Source: an uncultured Rubritalea sp.
Lineage (GTDB): Bacteria > Verrucomicrobiota > Verrucomicrobiia > Verrucomicrobiales > Akkermansiaceae
Direction of reading: 5' to 3'
DNA: 64,000 bases
Assembly: GCA_937923145.1 (NCBI GenBank)
Contig: CALAJT010000024.1
Span: 67,563-131,562 of the forward strand
Shown here: in pieces, positions 9,936 to 20,466 of the stretch
Position numbering within the stretch: the first letter of the stretch is position 1
Layout of the letters: every line of letters begins with the position of its first letter
The notes under the pieces: model-generated
Database searches by the model: none
Seen by the model: only the letters and a program-made list of their open reading frames with translations
What the model was told of the DNA's origin: nothing
Program-made: the position numbers and the translations under genes

Positions 9936-10241
9936 TTACTTTGTTAAGTTAGTGATTGCTTGTATCCAGTCACTCTGTGAGTCACCAGGCTTGCTACGCA
10001 TTACACGGTCTAAATAGACGAAATAAGCTTCTAGCTGTATTTCTTCGCATGAAGGGATTACTTTTACCTTGGTTAATGTTGATTTTTTAACAGCAATTTT
10101 CTTGGCAGTTTTTTTTGCCACTTTCTTAGCGGCCTTTTTGGCTACCTTCTTAGTTGCTTTCTTTGCTACTTTTTTCGCCGCTTTTTTAACGGTTTTTTTC
10201 GCTGCCTTTTTCGCTGATTTTTTAACTGCTTTCTTTGCCAT
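9936..10241 (-). CDS. histone H1-like lysine/alanine-rich protein with DUF2934-like tail
   Basis: Roughly the first 55 of 101 residues are repeats of the KKAAKKxxKK type, as in bacterial H1-like proteins and AlgP, so this part is expected to be disordered and to bind DNA. The last 35 residues are quite different: PSCEEIQLEAYFVYLDRVMRSKPGDSQSDWIQAI. The pattern (I-x-x-x-AY-x-x-Y-x-x-R, then G-x-x-x-x-DW) resembles the DUF2934 domain. The protein is probably nucleoid-associated. The antisense strand has a spurious 60-residue Phe/Leu/Ala-rich ORF caused by the Lys/Ala codons. Confidence 0.8.
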   Translation of the reverse strand: MAKKAVKKSAKKAAKKTVKKAAKKVAKKATKKVAKKAAKKVAKKTAKKIAVKKSTLTKVKVIPSCEEIQLEAYFVYLDRVMRSKPGDSQSDWIQAITNLTK

Positions 10242-10334
10242 ATATGTATGAGTGTTAATTAAACAGGGGTTGTGGCGTTGAGGTGAATGAAATATTTTCT
10301 AGTGTCAACTTTATAACTGAGTCAGTATACAAAA

Positions 10335-10362
10335 AAGAAGACCGTCGTTAGACGGTCTTCTT
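10335..10362 (-). terminator. rho-independent terminator of the beta-barrel gene
   Basis: A perfect 12-bp stem (AAGAAGACCGTC / GACGGTCTTCTT) with a 4-base loop. On the minus strand it is followed by a run of T (plus strand aaaaaag). It sits 58 bases beyond the stop codon of the beta-barrel gene at 10420. Confidence 0.85.
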
Positions 10363-10419
10363 ATTCGTTCAATGGGGAAATGGGGATGGCGGGGGAAGCT
10401 TATGCGATTACTAAAGTTA

Positions 10420-11649
10420 TTAGAATATTCTGCTTACACCTAGTTGGAACCTATTACGGTCGTAGTCGGTATTGCCTGAGCCAGTAGAGTCATCAAATGA
10501 TGATGAACTCGTATTGTAATGGTATGATCCATTGACAGTAGTCTGCTCATTAAGTTGGTATGTGAAACCTACGTAAGGGTTGATGAGAGACTGATCTTCA
10601 TCACGGTTGGCAACTCCTGTAGCCGTATTACGTCCATCAGAGTAGTTATAGCTAATGTAGTTGATACCACCACGAAGACTAAGCTTTGGAGAAACTTGGT
10701 AGTTTAGCTCAGCACCGACACGGATTGACTGGTTTGTGTCAAAAGTAGATGTTCCGAAACTAGTTCCGTAGTTTTGAATGCCGTAATTAGCATAAGTTTT
10801 GAGTCTCGCTTTATTATTGAGAGCAGCATTATAAGCGATGCTCACGAAAGGTGAGTAGTATCCGCTTCTGCCGCCGTCTACATCACGATGTGTAGCGCCG
10901 ATTTGTGCATTCACATAGCTGTTGCGGCTGAGCTGGTGCTCAATTCCCAAACTTGCTGTAATATCAGTAGAGTCACCTGCTGATCCAGCAGCGTCAGTTT
11001 TAGCATAGCTAAGGTTAGCAGTCATAGTCGTATTTGGACCAGTTGCATATCTGAAATTATTGTAAACAGAATATGTTCTTCTGTTGTTATCTTTGTCTTG
11101 TCCACCATGATAATCAACACCATAGGCTCTTACACCTGTGTATGTAGCAAGACGCGAAGTCCAGCGGTGACCGATGGAGTGGTCTGTGCTATAGAAGATG
11201 TGCTCAGATGGCGCTCTGTTAGGAGTGAATGAGAAAGAATAGTCAGGCTCAATTCCGTAACTTACGTAAGAATTTTGCACATATCGAGTGCGTTCATTCA
11301 GGCGATGATTAAGTGCAAGATTAAGACGACCATTGTAATAGACGCCGTTATTACCAGAAGAGCTCTTCAGATACTTATTTGCTGAAACCTCAGCTCCAAC
11401 TTTCCACGAAGTTTTAGGCGTGAAGTTAACATAGTCGGCTCCTAGAGCTGCATTAACATAGGCTGAACTTACTGATTCTTCATCACTGGTGGACGTGAAA
11501 GTGTCATCAAAGCCAATACCTGCAGTCGCAGTGAACCTAAGTGGTAATGGAGTTGTTACATCCTCATCAGGACCTTCTGCGAATAAGCTTTGGCCGTGTG
11601 AGAGTGTGCTCAACATGATTGATCCTGCTACTATATATTTCTTTTTCAT
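10420..11649 (-). CDS. outer-membrane beta-barrel protein (BBP2-type)
   Basis: The 409-residue product has a signal peptide (MKKKYIVAGSIMLSTLSHGQSLFA). The rest alternates polar and hydrophobic residues with many aromatic and glycine positions, and the protein ends in a phenylalanine (RFQLGVSRIF), the usual insertion signal for outer-membrane barrels. Motifs such as YVNAQIGATHRDVDGGRSGYYSPFVSIAYNA suggest many antiparallel strands. This fits the BBP2_2 family of putative porins found in Verrucomicrobia and Planctomycetes. The transported compound is unknown. A terminator follows, so it is probably transcribed alone. Confidence 0.75.
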   Translation of the reverse strand: MKKKYIVAGSIMLSTLSHGQSLFAEGPDEDVTTPLPLRFTATAGIGFDDTFTSTSDEESVSSAYVNAALGADYVNFTPKTSWKVGAEVSANKYLKSSSGNNGVYYNGRLNLALNHRLNERTRYVQNSYVSYGIEPDYSFSFTPNRAPSEHIFYSTDHSIGHRWTSRLATYTGVRAYGVDYHGGQDKDNNRRTYSVYNNFRYATGPNTTMTANLSYAKTDAAGSAGDSTDITASLGIEHQLSRNSYVNAQIGATHRDVDGGRSGYYSPFVSIAYNAALNNKARLKTYANYGIQNYGTSFGTSTFDTNQSIRVGAELNYQVSPKLSLRGGINYISYNYSDGRNTATGVANRDEDQSLINPYVGFTYQLNEQTTVNGSYHYNTSSSSFDDSTGSGNTDYDRNRFQLGVSRIF

Positions 11650-12118
11650 GATTTTGCTTGGTGAGGAGTTTAAGTGTTTGTTTTCTGCTTACTTTAGATG
11701 CTGTGCGAACAGAATTTGTCACAACTTTTATATAAACTTATCCGTAGATTAGGTATTTTTTCTAAACTGTCAACATTTTTTTAATTTATAGTAAATATTT
11801 ATTGAAATTAAGATTTTATTAAATTTAAATTATAACTCGTTCATTATTTTAATATTTACTTCTCTTACAACGATTTGTGTTCTGTTGGCTTTGTCGGATA
11901 TTGATTATTTAAAAATAATTATTTCTATTCTGTGAGTGTCATTAATTTAAATATATAAATAATAAAGCATCGATTTTTTAGATAAGTTTCAAAAAAACTC
12001 TATTTTTTAGCAGTTTTTAATAACATTTTAGTTATGAATAATGCTTAAAATCGATGCTGAAATAGAGAAAATCACATTAGATGTCACAAAATGAACTTCA
12101 GATGCCAATGGTTAGTGA
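11650..12118. promoter_or_regulatory. AT-rich divergent intergenic region with a 12-bp inverted repeat
   Basis: This 469-base gap separates the beta-barrel gene from the ECF sigma gene and must hold both promoters. It is strongly AT-rich. It contains an exact inverted repeat, AGCATCGATTTT at 11966-11977 and AAAATCGATGCT at 12047-12058, separated by 69 bases and lying just upstream of the sigma gene. No promoter consensus could be assigned with confidence. Confidence 0.45.
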
Positions 12119-12122
12119 ATGA
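12081..12122 (+). CDS. possible 13-codon upstream ORF of the sigma gene
   Basis: ATG at 12081 opens a 13-residue frame (MSQNELQMPMVSE) whose TGA stop overlaps the first ATG of the sigma factor (ATGA). The arrangement could couple translation of the sigma gene to this leader, or the sigma protein may start at a later ATG. No expression evidence is available. Confidence 0.2.
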   Translation: MSQNELQMPMVSE

Positions 12123-12652
12123 TGATGAAAATTGTGCAAAATAAAACTATGATGGAGAGAGAAGAGTTTTCAGAGCTTGCTGAAGTTCACCACAGGGAGC
12201 TTCTAGTTTATGCTAGAGCGCTTACTAGAGAGGATGCTACTTCTAGAGATATAGTTCAGGATAGTTTTGTCGCTGCCTGGCATAATAAGGATAAATTCGA
12301 TATTACAAAAGACTTCGCCACTTGGATGCGTGGTATAGTGAGAAACAAATGGAGAGACTCTCTGCGTAAGAATAAGCGTTTAGTTCCTCTGGAAGATGAG
12401 ATTCTAGAAACTATAGATGCTGAGATGGGGGATTGGCAGACAGCTCGTAGTGATGGCGGACCAAGTGTGTTTATGAAATTAGAGCAATGTTTAGCGAAGC
12501 TACCTGTATCGATGCTAGAGGCTGTGAAAAGTTTCTACTACGAGGGAAATAGCTCTGATGAAGTAGCAAGTATACTCAATGTTGGATCATCGACGGTTAG
12601 GAAAAGGCTAGAGAGAGCACGTAGTGGACTCAAGGAATGTTTGAACAAATAA
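12119..12652 (+). CDS. ECF-type sigma-70 family RNA polymerase sigma factor
   Basis: The 177-residue protein has sigma region 2 (SRDIVQDSFVAAWHNKDKFD, ATWMRGIVRNKWRDSLRK) and region 4 (LPVSMLEAVKSFYYEGNSSDEVASILNVGSSTVRKRLERAR). There is only a short linker and no region 3, as in ECF sigma factors. The FDITKDFATWMRGIVRNKWRD stretch is typical of the large Planctomycetes/Verrucomicrobia subfamily. Several ATG codons cluster at the start (12119, 12122, 12125, 12149, 12152), so the exact N-terminus is open. It is followed 22 bases later by the membrane-anchored VWA protein, which may act as its regulator. Confidence 0.92.
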   Translation: MMMKIVQNKTMMEREEFSELAEVHHRELLVYARALTREDATSRDIVQDSFVAAWHNKDKFDITKDFATWMRGIVRNKWRDSLRKNKRLVPLEDEILETIDAEMGDWQTARSDGGPSVFMKLEQCLAKLPVSMLEAVKSFYYEGNSSDEVASILNVGSSTVRKRLERARSGLKECLNK

Positions 12653-12674
12653 GGGAATAGAAAGAATTTAGAAA

Positions 12675-14873
12675 ATGGATAAAGATAATGATTTAATCGA
12701 CAGCTTATTAAAAGAGCATGCTAAAATGAAAAATGGCGAACAAAGAGATGAGCTTTTCCTAGAAGAATTAGAGAAAAGACTAGATGCAGAAGAAGGAAAA
12801 GCGCAGATGGTAGCTGAAAAGGAGCTTATCTATATGGGAAATAGCTACAAGGAGCCTTCTAACAAAAACCGTTGGGGATTAGGATTAGGAGTAGGATTAG
12901 GAGTAGCCGCTTGTGCTGCCATTGGCTTCATGGGATATCGATCATTTCAAAATAATCAGAATGAGGATGTGGTCATATCCAATGAGAAGGCGAGTGATCA
13001 ATTTAAAGCTCAGCGATCTGAATACATTCAAGCTCCTAATGCTCGAGATGTTGCTCAGGACTCTAATTTACTTTCAGATAGAACTGAGATTGAAGCTAAA
13101 CCTGCATTAGCTAGTGATTCTGTCCGTAAAGATGCCAGAGCTATCGCAGCCGAAGTACCTGCTCAACCAAGTAAAGCAAAGATGGATATGAAGATGGAAA
13201 AGCGTAAAAGTATTCTAGAGCCTAGTCTTGATTTTGGAGATGGAGATGATTTCGAAAAGGGCTATAGATCTAGTAAAGATAAAGAGAATGTAGCTGGAAA
13301 CGATAAAAGCGGTAGTGACATTCTAAGAAAGCCTGGAGCGCGTACAAAAAATAAGAAGAGAATGATGCCAGAGACTGATTTAATCCCAAATGATATCAAG
13401 ATCAGAGGTCCACACCAGCCAAGACCTAGTAGTTCAGAGCGCTATGGTGACCTAGTCGAAAATAAATGGATCTCACCATCAGATAAAGATACTAAGCTCT
13501 CTACTTTTGCAGTCGATGTAGATACAGCATCCTATGCTAATCTACGTAGAATGATTTCATCTAATAATAAAGTCCCAGCTAATGCTATTAGGATCGAGGA
13601 AATGGTGAACTACTTCGACTATAACTACTCTCAACCTGCAGGAGAGCATCCATTTGCAGTTCATGTAGACTCTGCTGCTTGTCCTTGGAATGATAAGAAC
13701 AAGCTTGTAAGAATAGCGATCAAGGGAAAAGACCTTATGCGAGACAAGCGTCCGGCAAGTAATATCGTTTTCCTACTAGATGTCTCAGGATCTATGAATG
13801 ATGCGAATAAGCTACCCTTACTAAAAGAGAGTCTACAATACCTTTTAGAAGAGCTTAACGAGAAGGATACTGTTAGTATCGTAGTCTATGCTGGGGCTTC
13901 TGGCTTAGCACTGCCACCTACTCATGTAGATGATGATGGTCGTAGAACTATCATTGCTTCACTAGACAAACTAAACGCAGGTGGGTCTACCGCAGGTGGG
14001 CAGGGTATCAAACTTGCTTATAAGTTAGCCAAAGAAAACTTTGTGAAAAAAGGGGTGAACCGAGTAATCCTGGCTACTGATGGTGACTTCAATGTCGGCG
14101 TGTCTAGCACTAAAGGTCTCACTGATCTGATAAAGCAAGAAGCCAAAGGAGGCTCCTATCTATCAGTGCTAGGTTTCGGTAATGGAAATATAAATGACGA
14201 GATGTTAGAAACCATTACTAATAATGGAAATGGGAACTATAGTTACATCGACTCTATCAAAGAAGGTCGTAAAGTGCTACTCGAAGACATGATGGGGACA
14301 CTTGTTACGATTGCTAAGGACGTGAAAGTCAGAGTTGAGTTTAATCCTGAGAAAGTGAAAGAATACCGACTCATTGGATATGCTAATCGAGTATTACCTA
14401 ACTCAGCATTCCTCGACAAGACTGCCGATGCAGGTGAAATAGGGGCAGGGCACACCGTGACTGCGTTTTACGAAATTATCCCCGGTAAAGCTACGAATAA
14501 AGCGAAGCTAGATAACCTACGCTTCGGTAAACAAGAAATAGCTCCCGAGACGGAAGTCCCAGCAGAGCATGCTGATAAACTTCTATTCGTGGATCTAGCC
14601 TATAAACAACCGGATCAGAAAGTGAATGATGAAAGCACCTATCTAACAGTTTCTCTCATTGATGCTAACAAAACGTGGGCAGATACTGATAGTGATTTTA
14701 AGTTTGCATCATCCGTAGCTCTCTTTGGTATGATACTCAGAGATTCTGACTACAGTGGAAATGGAGATATTAATCTGGTAGAAAAACTAGCTGCTGAAGG
14801 CAAAGGAAATGATGGTAAAGGTCACCGTGAAGAATTTCTCCAGCTCGTAAAAAAAGCGAAGGCACGTAAATAG
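12675..14873 (+). CDS. membrane-anchored YfbK-type von Willebrand factor A protein
   Basis: The 732-residue protein has an acidic, coiled cytoplasmic N-terminus, then one membrane segment at about residues 57-77 (WGLGLGVGLGVAACAAIGFMGY), then a long polar linker with EPSLDFGDGDDF. The C-terminal half matches the YfbK group: the vWF_A-type N-terminal block STFAVDVDTASYANLRRM, a VWA domain with the MIDAS motif DVSGSMN near residue 369, and a C-terminal DUF3520-like part. The position right after an ECF sigma gene, with a single-pass N-terminus, suggests an anti-sigma-like or signal-sensing partner. This is inference: no ZAS zinc motif is visible. Confidence 0.85.
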   Translation: MDKDNDLIDSLLKEHAKMKNGEQRDELFLEELEKRLDAEEGKAQMVAEKELIYMGNSYKEPSNKNRWGLGLGVGLGVAACAAIGFMGYRSFQNNQNEDVVISNEKASDQFKAQRSEYIQAPNARDVAQDSNLLSDRTEIEAKPALASDSVRKDARAIAAEVPAQPSKAKMDMKMEKRKSILEPSLDFGDGDDFEKGYRSSKDKENVAGNDKSGSDILRKPGARTKNKKRMMPETDLIPNDIKIRGPHQPRPSSSERYGDLVENKWISPSDKDTKLSTFAVDVDTASYANLRRMISSNNKVPANAIRIEEMVNYFDYNYSQPAGEHPFAVHVDSAACPWNDKNKLVRIAIKGKDLMRDKRPASNIVFLLDVSGSMNDANKLPLLKESLQYLLEELNEKDTVSIVVYAGASGLALPPTHVDDDGRRTIIASLDKLNAGGSTAGGQGIKLAYKLAKENFVKKGVNRVILATDGDFNVGVSSTKGLTDLIKQEAKGGSYLSVLGFGNGNINDEMLETITNNGNGNYSYIDSIKEGRKVLLEDMMGTLVTIAKDVKVRVEFNPEKVKEYRLIGYANRVLPNSAFLDKTADAGEIGAGHTVTAFYEIIPGKATNKAKLDNLRFGKQEIAPETEVPAEHADKLLFVDLAYKQPDQKVNDESTYLTVSLIDANKTWADTDSDFKFASSVALFGMILRDSDYSGNGDINLVEKLAAEGKGNDGKGHREEFLQLVKKAKARK

Positions 14874-15311
14874 TTTACTCTATAGAATGGATTGATTAGC
14901 TTTCGTTATTGACGAAATCTTAGAAAATTACCTCAGCAATGTCCCTGCCTCAGGAATCATTGTTGGGGCGAGTTTTGGTGGTGTTATGTCGTTTCATGCT
15001 GGTGGCGATATTCTGAAGTTAGATTAGCATAGTCCATTTCCTAAACTTAAACTTAAAATCACTGCACAAGGGTTGGAACCCATGAGTATGAAAAATGATC
15101 CTCAAGGAGATAATTACGCCCGACATCAGCCAGATCATAACTGTCAATAAATTACGATTAGCACGGTAGTAAATGTTTCAATGCCTCAAACACCTTTCCA
15201 GCTGGTAGATGATATATTCGCATCTATAACCTAGTAAATTAGCATGACTAAGCACTGGTAATTTCTTCAAAACCCGCTATCTCTGCGCTCCAAACCAACA
15301 ACTATTATACC
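14874..15311. other. 438-base gap with possible decayed coding remnant
   Basis: No intact gene is visible. Plus-strand codons from about 14908 to 15027 read IDEILENYLSNVPASGIIVGASFGGVMSFHAGGDILKLD and then stop. This has a protein-like look, loosely recalling the N-terminus of class C beta-lactamase-like serine hydrolases. A second short open stretch (FPKLKLKITAQGLEP...) follows after the stop. It may be the remnant of a deleted gene. The promoter of serS must also lie here. Confidence 0.3.
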
Positions 15312-16580
15312 ATGCTAGACATCAGAGACATCCGTGAAAACGCAACCGACATCAAAACTAAACTCGCTACCAGAGGTGGTGATGCACACACACAGATTGA
15401 TGAAGTATTGTCCCTAGATGAGACACGCAGAGACATCGAAACCAAGAAGCAGGTGCTCCAAGCTGAGCGCAACACAGCTTCTAAAAACATCGGTATGCTC
15501 ATGTCAAAGGGTGAGGATGCAGAGCCAGCAAAGGCGGCTGTAAAAGAAATCGGTGAGCAAATCAAAGTGCTAGAAACTCAGTCTGAAGAGGTCAGTGCCA
15601 AGCTAGACTACCTTCTCATGAGTATACCTAATGTCCCGCACGTAGACTGTCCCGTCGGTGCTGACGAAAATGACAACCCTGAAGTCCGCGTCTGGGGTGA
15701 TAAGCCCTCTATAGATAACGCCAAGGATCACGTCCAGCTTGCCGAACTACACGGACTCATAGACTTCGAAGCGGCAGCGAAAATCTCAGGATCTGGCTTC
15801 GCAATGTATCATGGAGCAGGCGCTAAGTTAGAACGTGCTCTCATCAACTTCCTCCTAGACCTACAGACAGAAGAGCATGGCTATACGGAAGTAAACGTCC
15901 CACACATCATCCGCCGCAACTGCATGGAAGGCACAGGTCAACTGCCTAAATTTGAAGACGACATGTACGGCATCGAAGACAACGAAATGTTCCTCGCTCC
16001 CACTGCAGAAGTCCCTGTCACCAACCTCATGCGTGACATGATCCTCACCGAAGCTGAGCTTCCCGTGAAAATGACCGCCCATACACCATGCTTCCGCCGA
16101 GAGGCAGGCAGCGCAGGTCGTGATAACAAAGGTATCATCCGCATGCATCAGTTTGACAAAGTAGAACTCGTCCAAGTAGTCCACCCTGACAACTCAATGC
16201 AAGTCCTAGAAGAACTCACCGGACATGCAGAAGCCGCGCTACAAAAGCTAGGTCTCCACTACCGCACTATCGAACTCTGCACAGGTGACGTAGGATTCAG
16301 TTCTACCAAAACCTACGACATCGAAGTCTGGGCACCAGGGCAGGGGAAATACCTCGAAGTCTCAAGCTGCTCAAGCTTCGGCGACTACCAAGCCCGACGC
16401 ATGAAACTCCGCTTCAAGGACCTCGATGGCAAAAACCAATTCTGCCACACCCTAAACGGATCAGGCACCGCTCTCCCAAGGCTCTACGTAGCCCTCATCG
16501 AGCAAAACCAACAGTCTGATGGAACTATCAAAATTCCAGCGGCTCTCGTCCCATACTTTGGCAAAAAAGTGATTGGATAA
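15312..16580 (+). CDS. serS: seryl-tRNA synthetase
   Basis: The 422-residue class II synthetase charges tRNA-Ser (and tRNA-Sec). The first ~110 residues form the long helical arm (RDIETKKQVLQAERNTASKNIG) that grips the long variable arm of the tRNA. The catalytic core shows motif 2 as FRREAGSAGRDNKGIIRMHQFDKVE and motif 3 as GSGTALPRLYVALIEQNQ. Length is standard. The gene and the next one use noticeably more C-ending codons than their neighbours, as expected for highly expressed genes. Confidence 0.97.
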   Translation: MLDIRDIRENATDIKTKLATRGGDAHTQIDEVLSLDETRRDIETKKQVLQAERNTASKNIGMLMSKGEDAEPAKAAVKEIGEQIKVLETQSEEVSAKLDYLLMSIPNVPHVDCPVGADENDNPEVRVWGDKPSIDNAKDHVQLAELHGLIDFEAAAKISGSGFAMYHGAGAKLERALINFLLDLQTEEHGYTEVNVPHIIRRNCMEGTGQLPKFEDDMYGIEDNEMFLAPTAEVPVTNLMRDMILTEAELPVKMTAHTPCFRREAGSAGRDNKGIIRMHQFDKVELVQVVHPDNSMQVLEELTGHAEAALQKLGLHYRTIELCTGDVGFSSTKTYDIEVWAPGQGKYLEVSSCSSFGDYQARRMKLRFKDLDGKNQFCHTLNGSGTALPRLYVALIEQNQQSDGTIKIPAALVPYFGKKVIG

Positions 16581-16773
16581 TTCAAAGGAAATGTCAGAAA
16601 CCCTTGGTCCTTGGCGAAAGTTATACGTTCTTTTTCTATATCGGGCTAATACCATGTTTAATCTGTTGCTCTTAGTACTAGCTCGGCTGTAAATCTTCAG
16701 TAACTGCAGGTCTGGAACCCTGATGTATACAATTAATGTTATAGTCAGAAGCTATATTATGTATCCTTCGTAG

Positions 16774-19035
<2,262 letters not shown>

Positions 19036-19053
19036 GTTTCTAATAATTTATCA

Positions 19054-19087
19054 AAGCCTCACAGGGTAATCCCCGTGAGGCTTTTTT
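19054..19087 (+). terminator. rho-independent terminator of isocitrate dehydrogenase
   Basis: AAGCCTCAC-AGGG / CCCC-GTGAGGCTT forms a GC-rich hairpin followed directly by six T residues, 19 bases after the stop codon. Confidence 0.9.
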
Positions 19088-19125
19088 ATTGAAGCCCAAG
19101 AATTTAGACTTTAGAAACTACCTCA

Positions 19126-19644
19126 ATGAATTTTGTAGCCATCGATTTTGAAACTGCCAACGGTAAGCGCAATAGCGCCTGTGCAGTTGGCATCGTCACA
19201 GTAAAAGATGGCGTAGTGGTGGATGAATACTACACTCTTATCAAACCACCAGGAAATGATTACCACTGGGGTTGCATAAAAGTCCACGGTATCAAGCCAG
19301 CTGACACCCAAAACGCAAAAACATTCGCTCAACTTTACCCAGAATTTGAAAGCCGACTCAAAGGGCAAGTATGCGTAGCTCACAATGCACCATTTGACAG
19401 GGGAGTCCTAAAGTCCTGCATGGATTCAGCCCTCCTAGATTACGATAGCCTAGGCATTCATGATAAATGGCAATGCACCGTCCAAATATACAGAAAGAAA
19501 GGCTACAAACCCTGCAAACTTAGCGACTGTTGTGAAGCCCTAGACATAGAGCTTATCCACCATCAAGCCCTCTCCGATGCCCAAGCTTGCGCTCAGCTAT
19601 ATCTGCGGAGGGACGAAGGGGACTATTTACCAAACATCTGCTGA
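19126..19644 (+). CDS. DnaQ-like 3'-5' exonuclease (DEDDh)
   Basis: This 172-residue stand-alone exonuclease shows the DEDDh residues in order: Asp7 and Glu9 in FVAIDFETAN, Asp in AHNAPFDRGVL, and His/Asp in HQALSDAQACAQLYL. These bind the two metal ions and activate water for removal of 3' nucleotides. There is no polymerase domain, so it may act as a repair or proofreading accessory nuclease. The gene lies just before the transposase region. Confidence 0.92.
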   Translation: MNFVAIDFETANGKRNSACAVGIVTVKDGVVVDEYYTLIKPPGNDYHWGCIKVHGIKPADTQNAKTFAQLYPEFESRLKGQVCVAHNAPFDRGVLKSCMDSALLDYDSLGIHDKWQCTVQIYRKKGYKPCKLSDCCEALDIELIHHQALSDAQACAQLYLRRDEGDYLPNIC

Positions 19645-19671
19645 TTAGGGTTTCAAGCATCTATCCCAGTA

Positions 19672-19771
19672 AGGGCTGAAAGCCTACTCCATATTCCAGC
19701 CCATGGAGCAGCGAAGCAAGCCATGGCTAAATGATTAATAACCTGAAGGAGGGCTGAAAGCCTGACCCATG
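19672..19771. repeat. REP-like ~100-bp palindromic element, left copy
   Basis: The element begins with AGGGCTGAAAGCCT and ends with another AGGGCTGAAAGCCTGACCCATG. In the middle is CCAGCCCATGG...GCGAAGCAAGCCATGG, which can fold on itself. The reverse complement of 20275-20375 matches it over its whole length with scattered changes, so the two copies form a long inverted repeat around the transposase gene. Confidence 0.85.
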
Positions 19772-19774
19772 CAG

Positions 19775-20230
19775 CTAAGACGTCCAAATATACCTAGGAT
19801 CATACTCGATCTTCAACTTCTCCAACAAATTCACATACTCCTCCTGAAAACTAACGTCCTTATGATGTTCCTCCTGCCTATCTATATACTGACACAAGGC
19901 ATCTAGATGGGAAAAGCTTAACGAAAAAGCCACGTAGCCACCTTGCCAAGCAAACTCGCTCAGCTCTGGCGATTTTGTTTTAAGCCACTTCGAAGAGGTG
20001 GCTTTCAATTCCTCCAGTAGTTTAGATAAAGCCAAGGTGCGAGGCAAATCTATCGCTAAATGAACATGATACTCCACTCCTCCGACACGAAAGCATACAC
20101 ATTTTAAATCTCTACATTTTTTCGCTAAATATCCATGCAGCCTAGATCTAATTTCAGGTTTGAGAAACGGAGTTCTATCTTTTGTGCTGAATATAACGTG
20201 AATAAGGATGTGCGATAGAGATTGAGCCAT
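19775..20230 (-). mobile_element. Y1 (HUH) transposase of the IS200/REP-associated type
   Basis: The 151-residue protein carries the HUH motif as HVH at residues 55-57 (GVEYHVHLAIDLP) and the catalytic tyrosine at about 115 (ALCQYIDRQEEHH), preceded by GGYVAFSLSFS. This is the TnpA/RAYT single-strand transposase layout. No accessory TnpB gene is present. The gene is enclosed by two inverted REP-like elements, which points to a REP-associated tyrosine transposase rather than a plain IS200. The frame is intact. Confidence 0.88.
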
Positions 20231-20274
20231 TATTATAGATTATAATTTCTTTGGTTTATCGGAAGCTTAATCAA

Positions 20275-20375
20275 CATGGGGCAGGCTTTCAGCCCTCTTT
20301 CACGCGATGGATTCTTTGACCCATGGCTCGCTTCGCAGCACCATGGGCTGGATTATGGGATAGGCTTCCAGCCCT
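20275..20375. repeat. REP-like ~100-bp palindromic element, right inverted copy
   Basis: This is the inverted partner of 19672-19771. It contains CAGGCTTTCAGCCCT at its left end, the palindromic core CCATGGCTCGCTTCGCAGCACCATGG, and AGGCTTCCAGCCCT at its right end. The core can form a hairpin through CCCATGG/CCATGGG. Confidence 0.85.
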
Positions 20376-20466
20376 AAGATGAATGGTATGTTATAGGATT
20401 TTTTGAACCTTATTTTACATACTCTTTACACTCAGTTGCTAATCTTTGGTGTAAATATTACTCATC

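Noticed and set aside
10069-10251. 60-residue plus-strand ORF rich in Phe, Leu and Ala
   Set aside because: It is the exact antisense of the Lys/Ala codon repeats of the H1-like gene; the complement of AAG/AAA/GCT codons always reads as hydrophobic residues.
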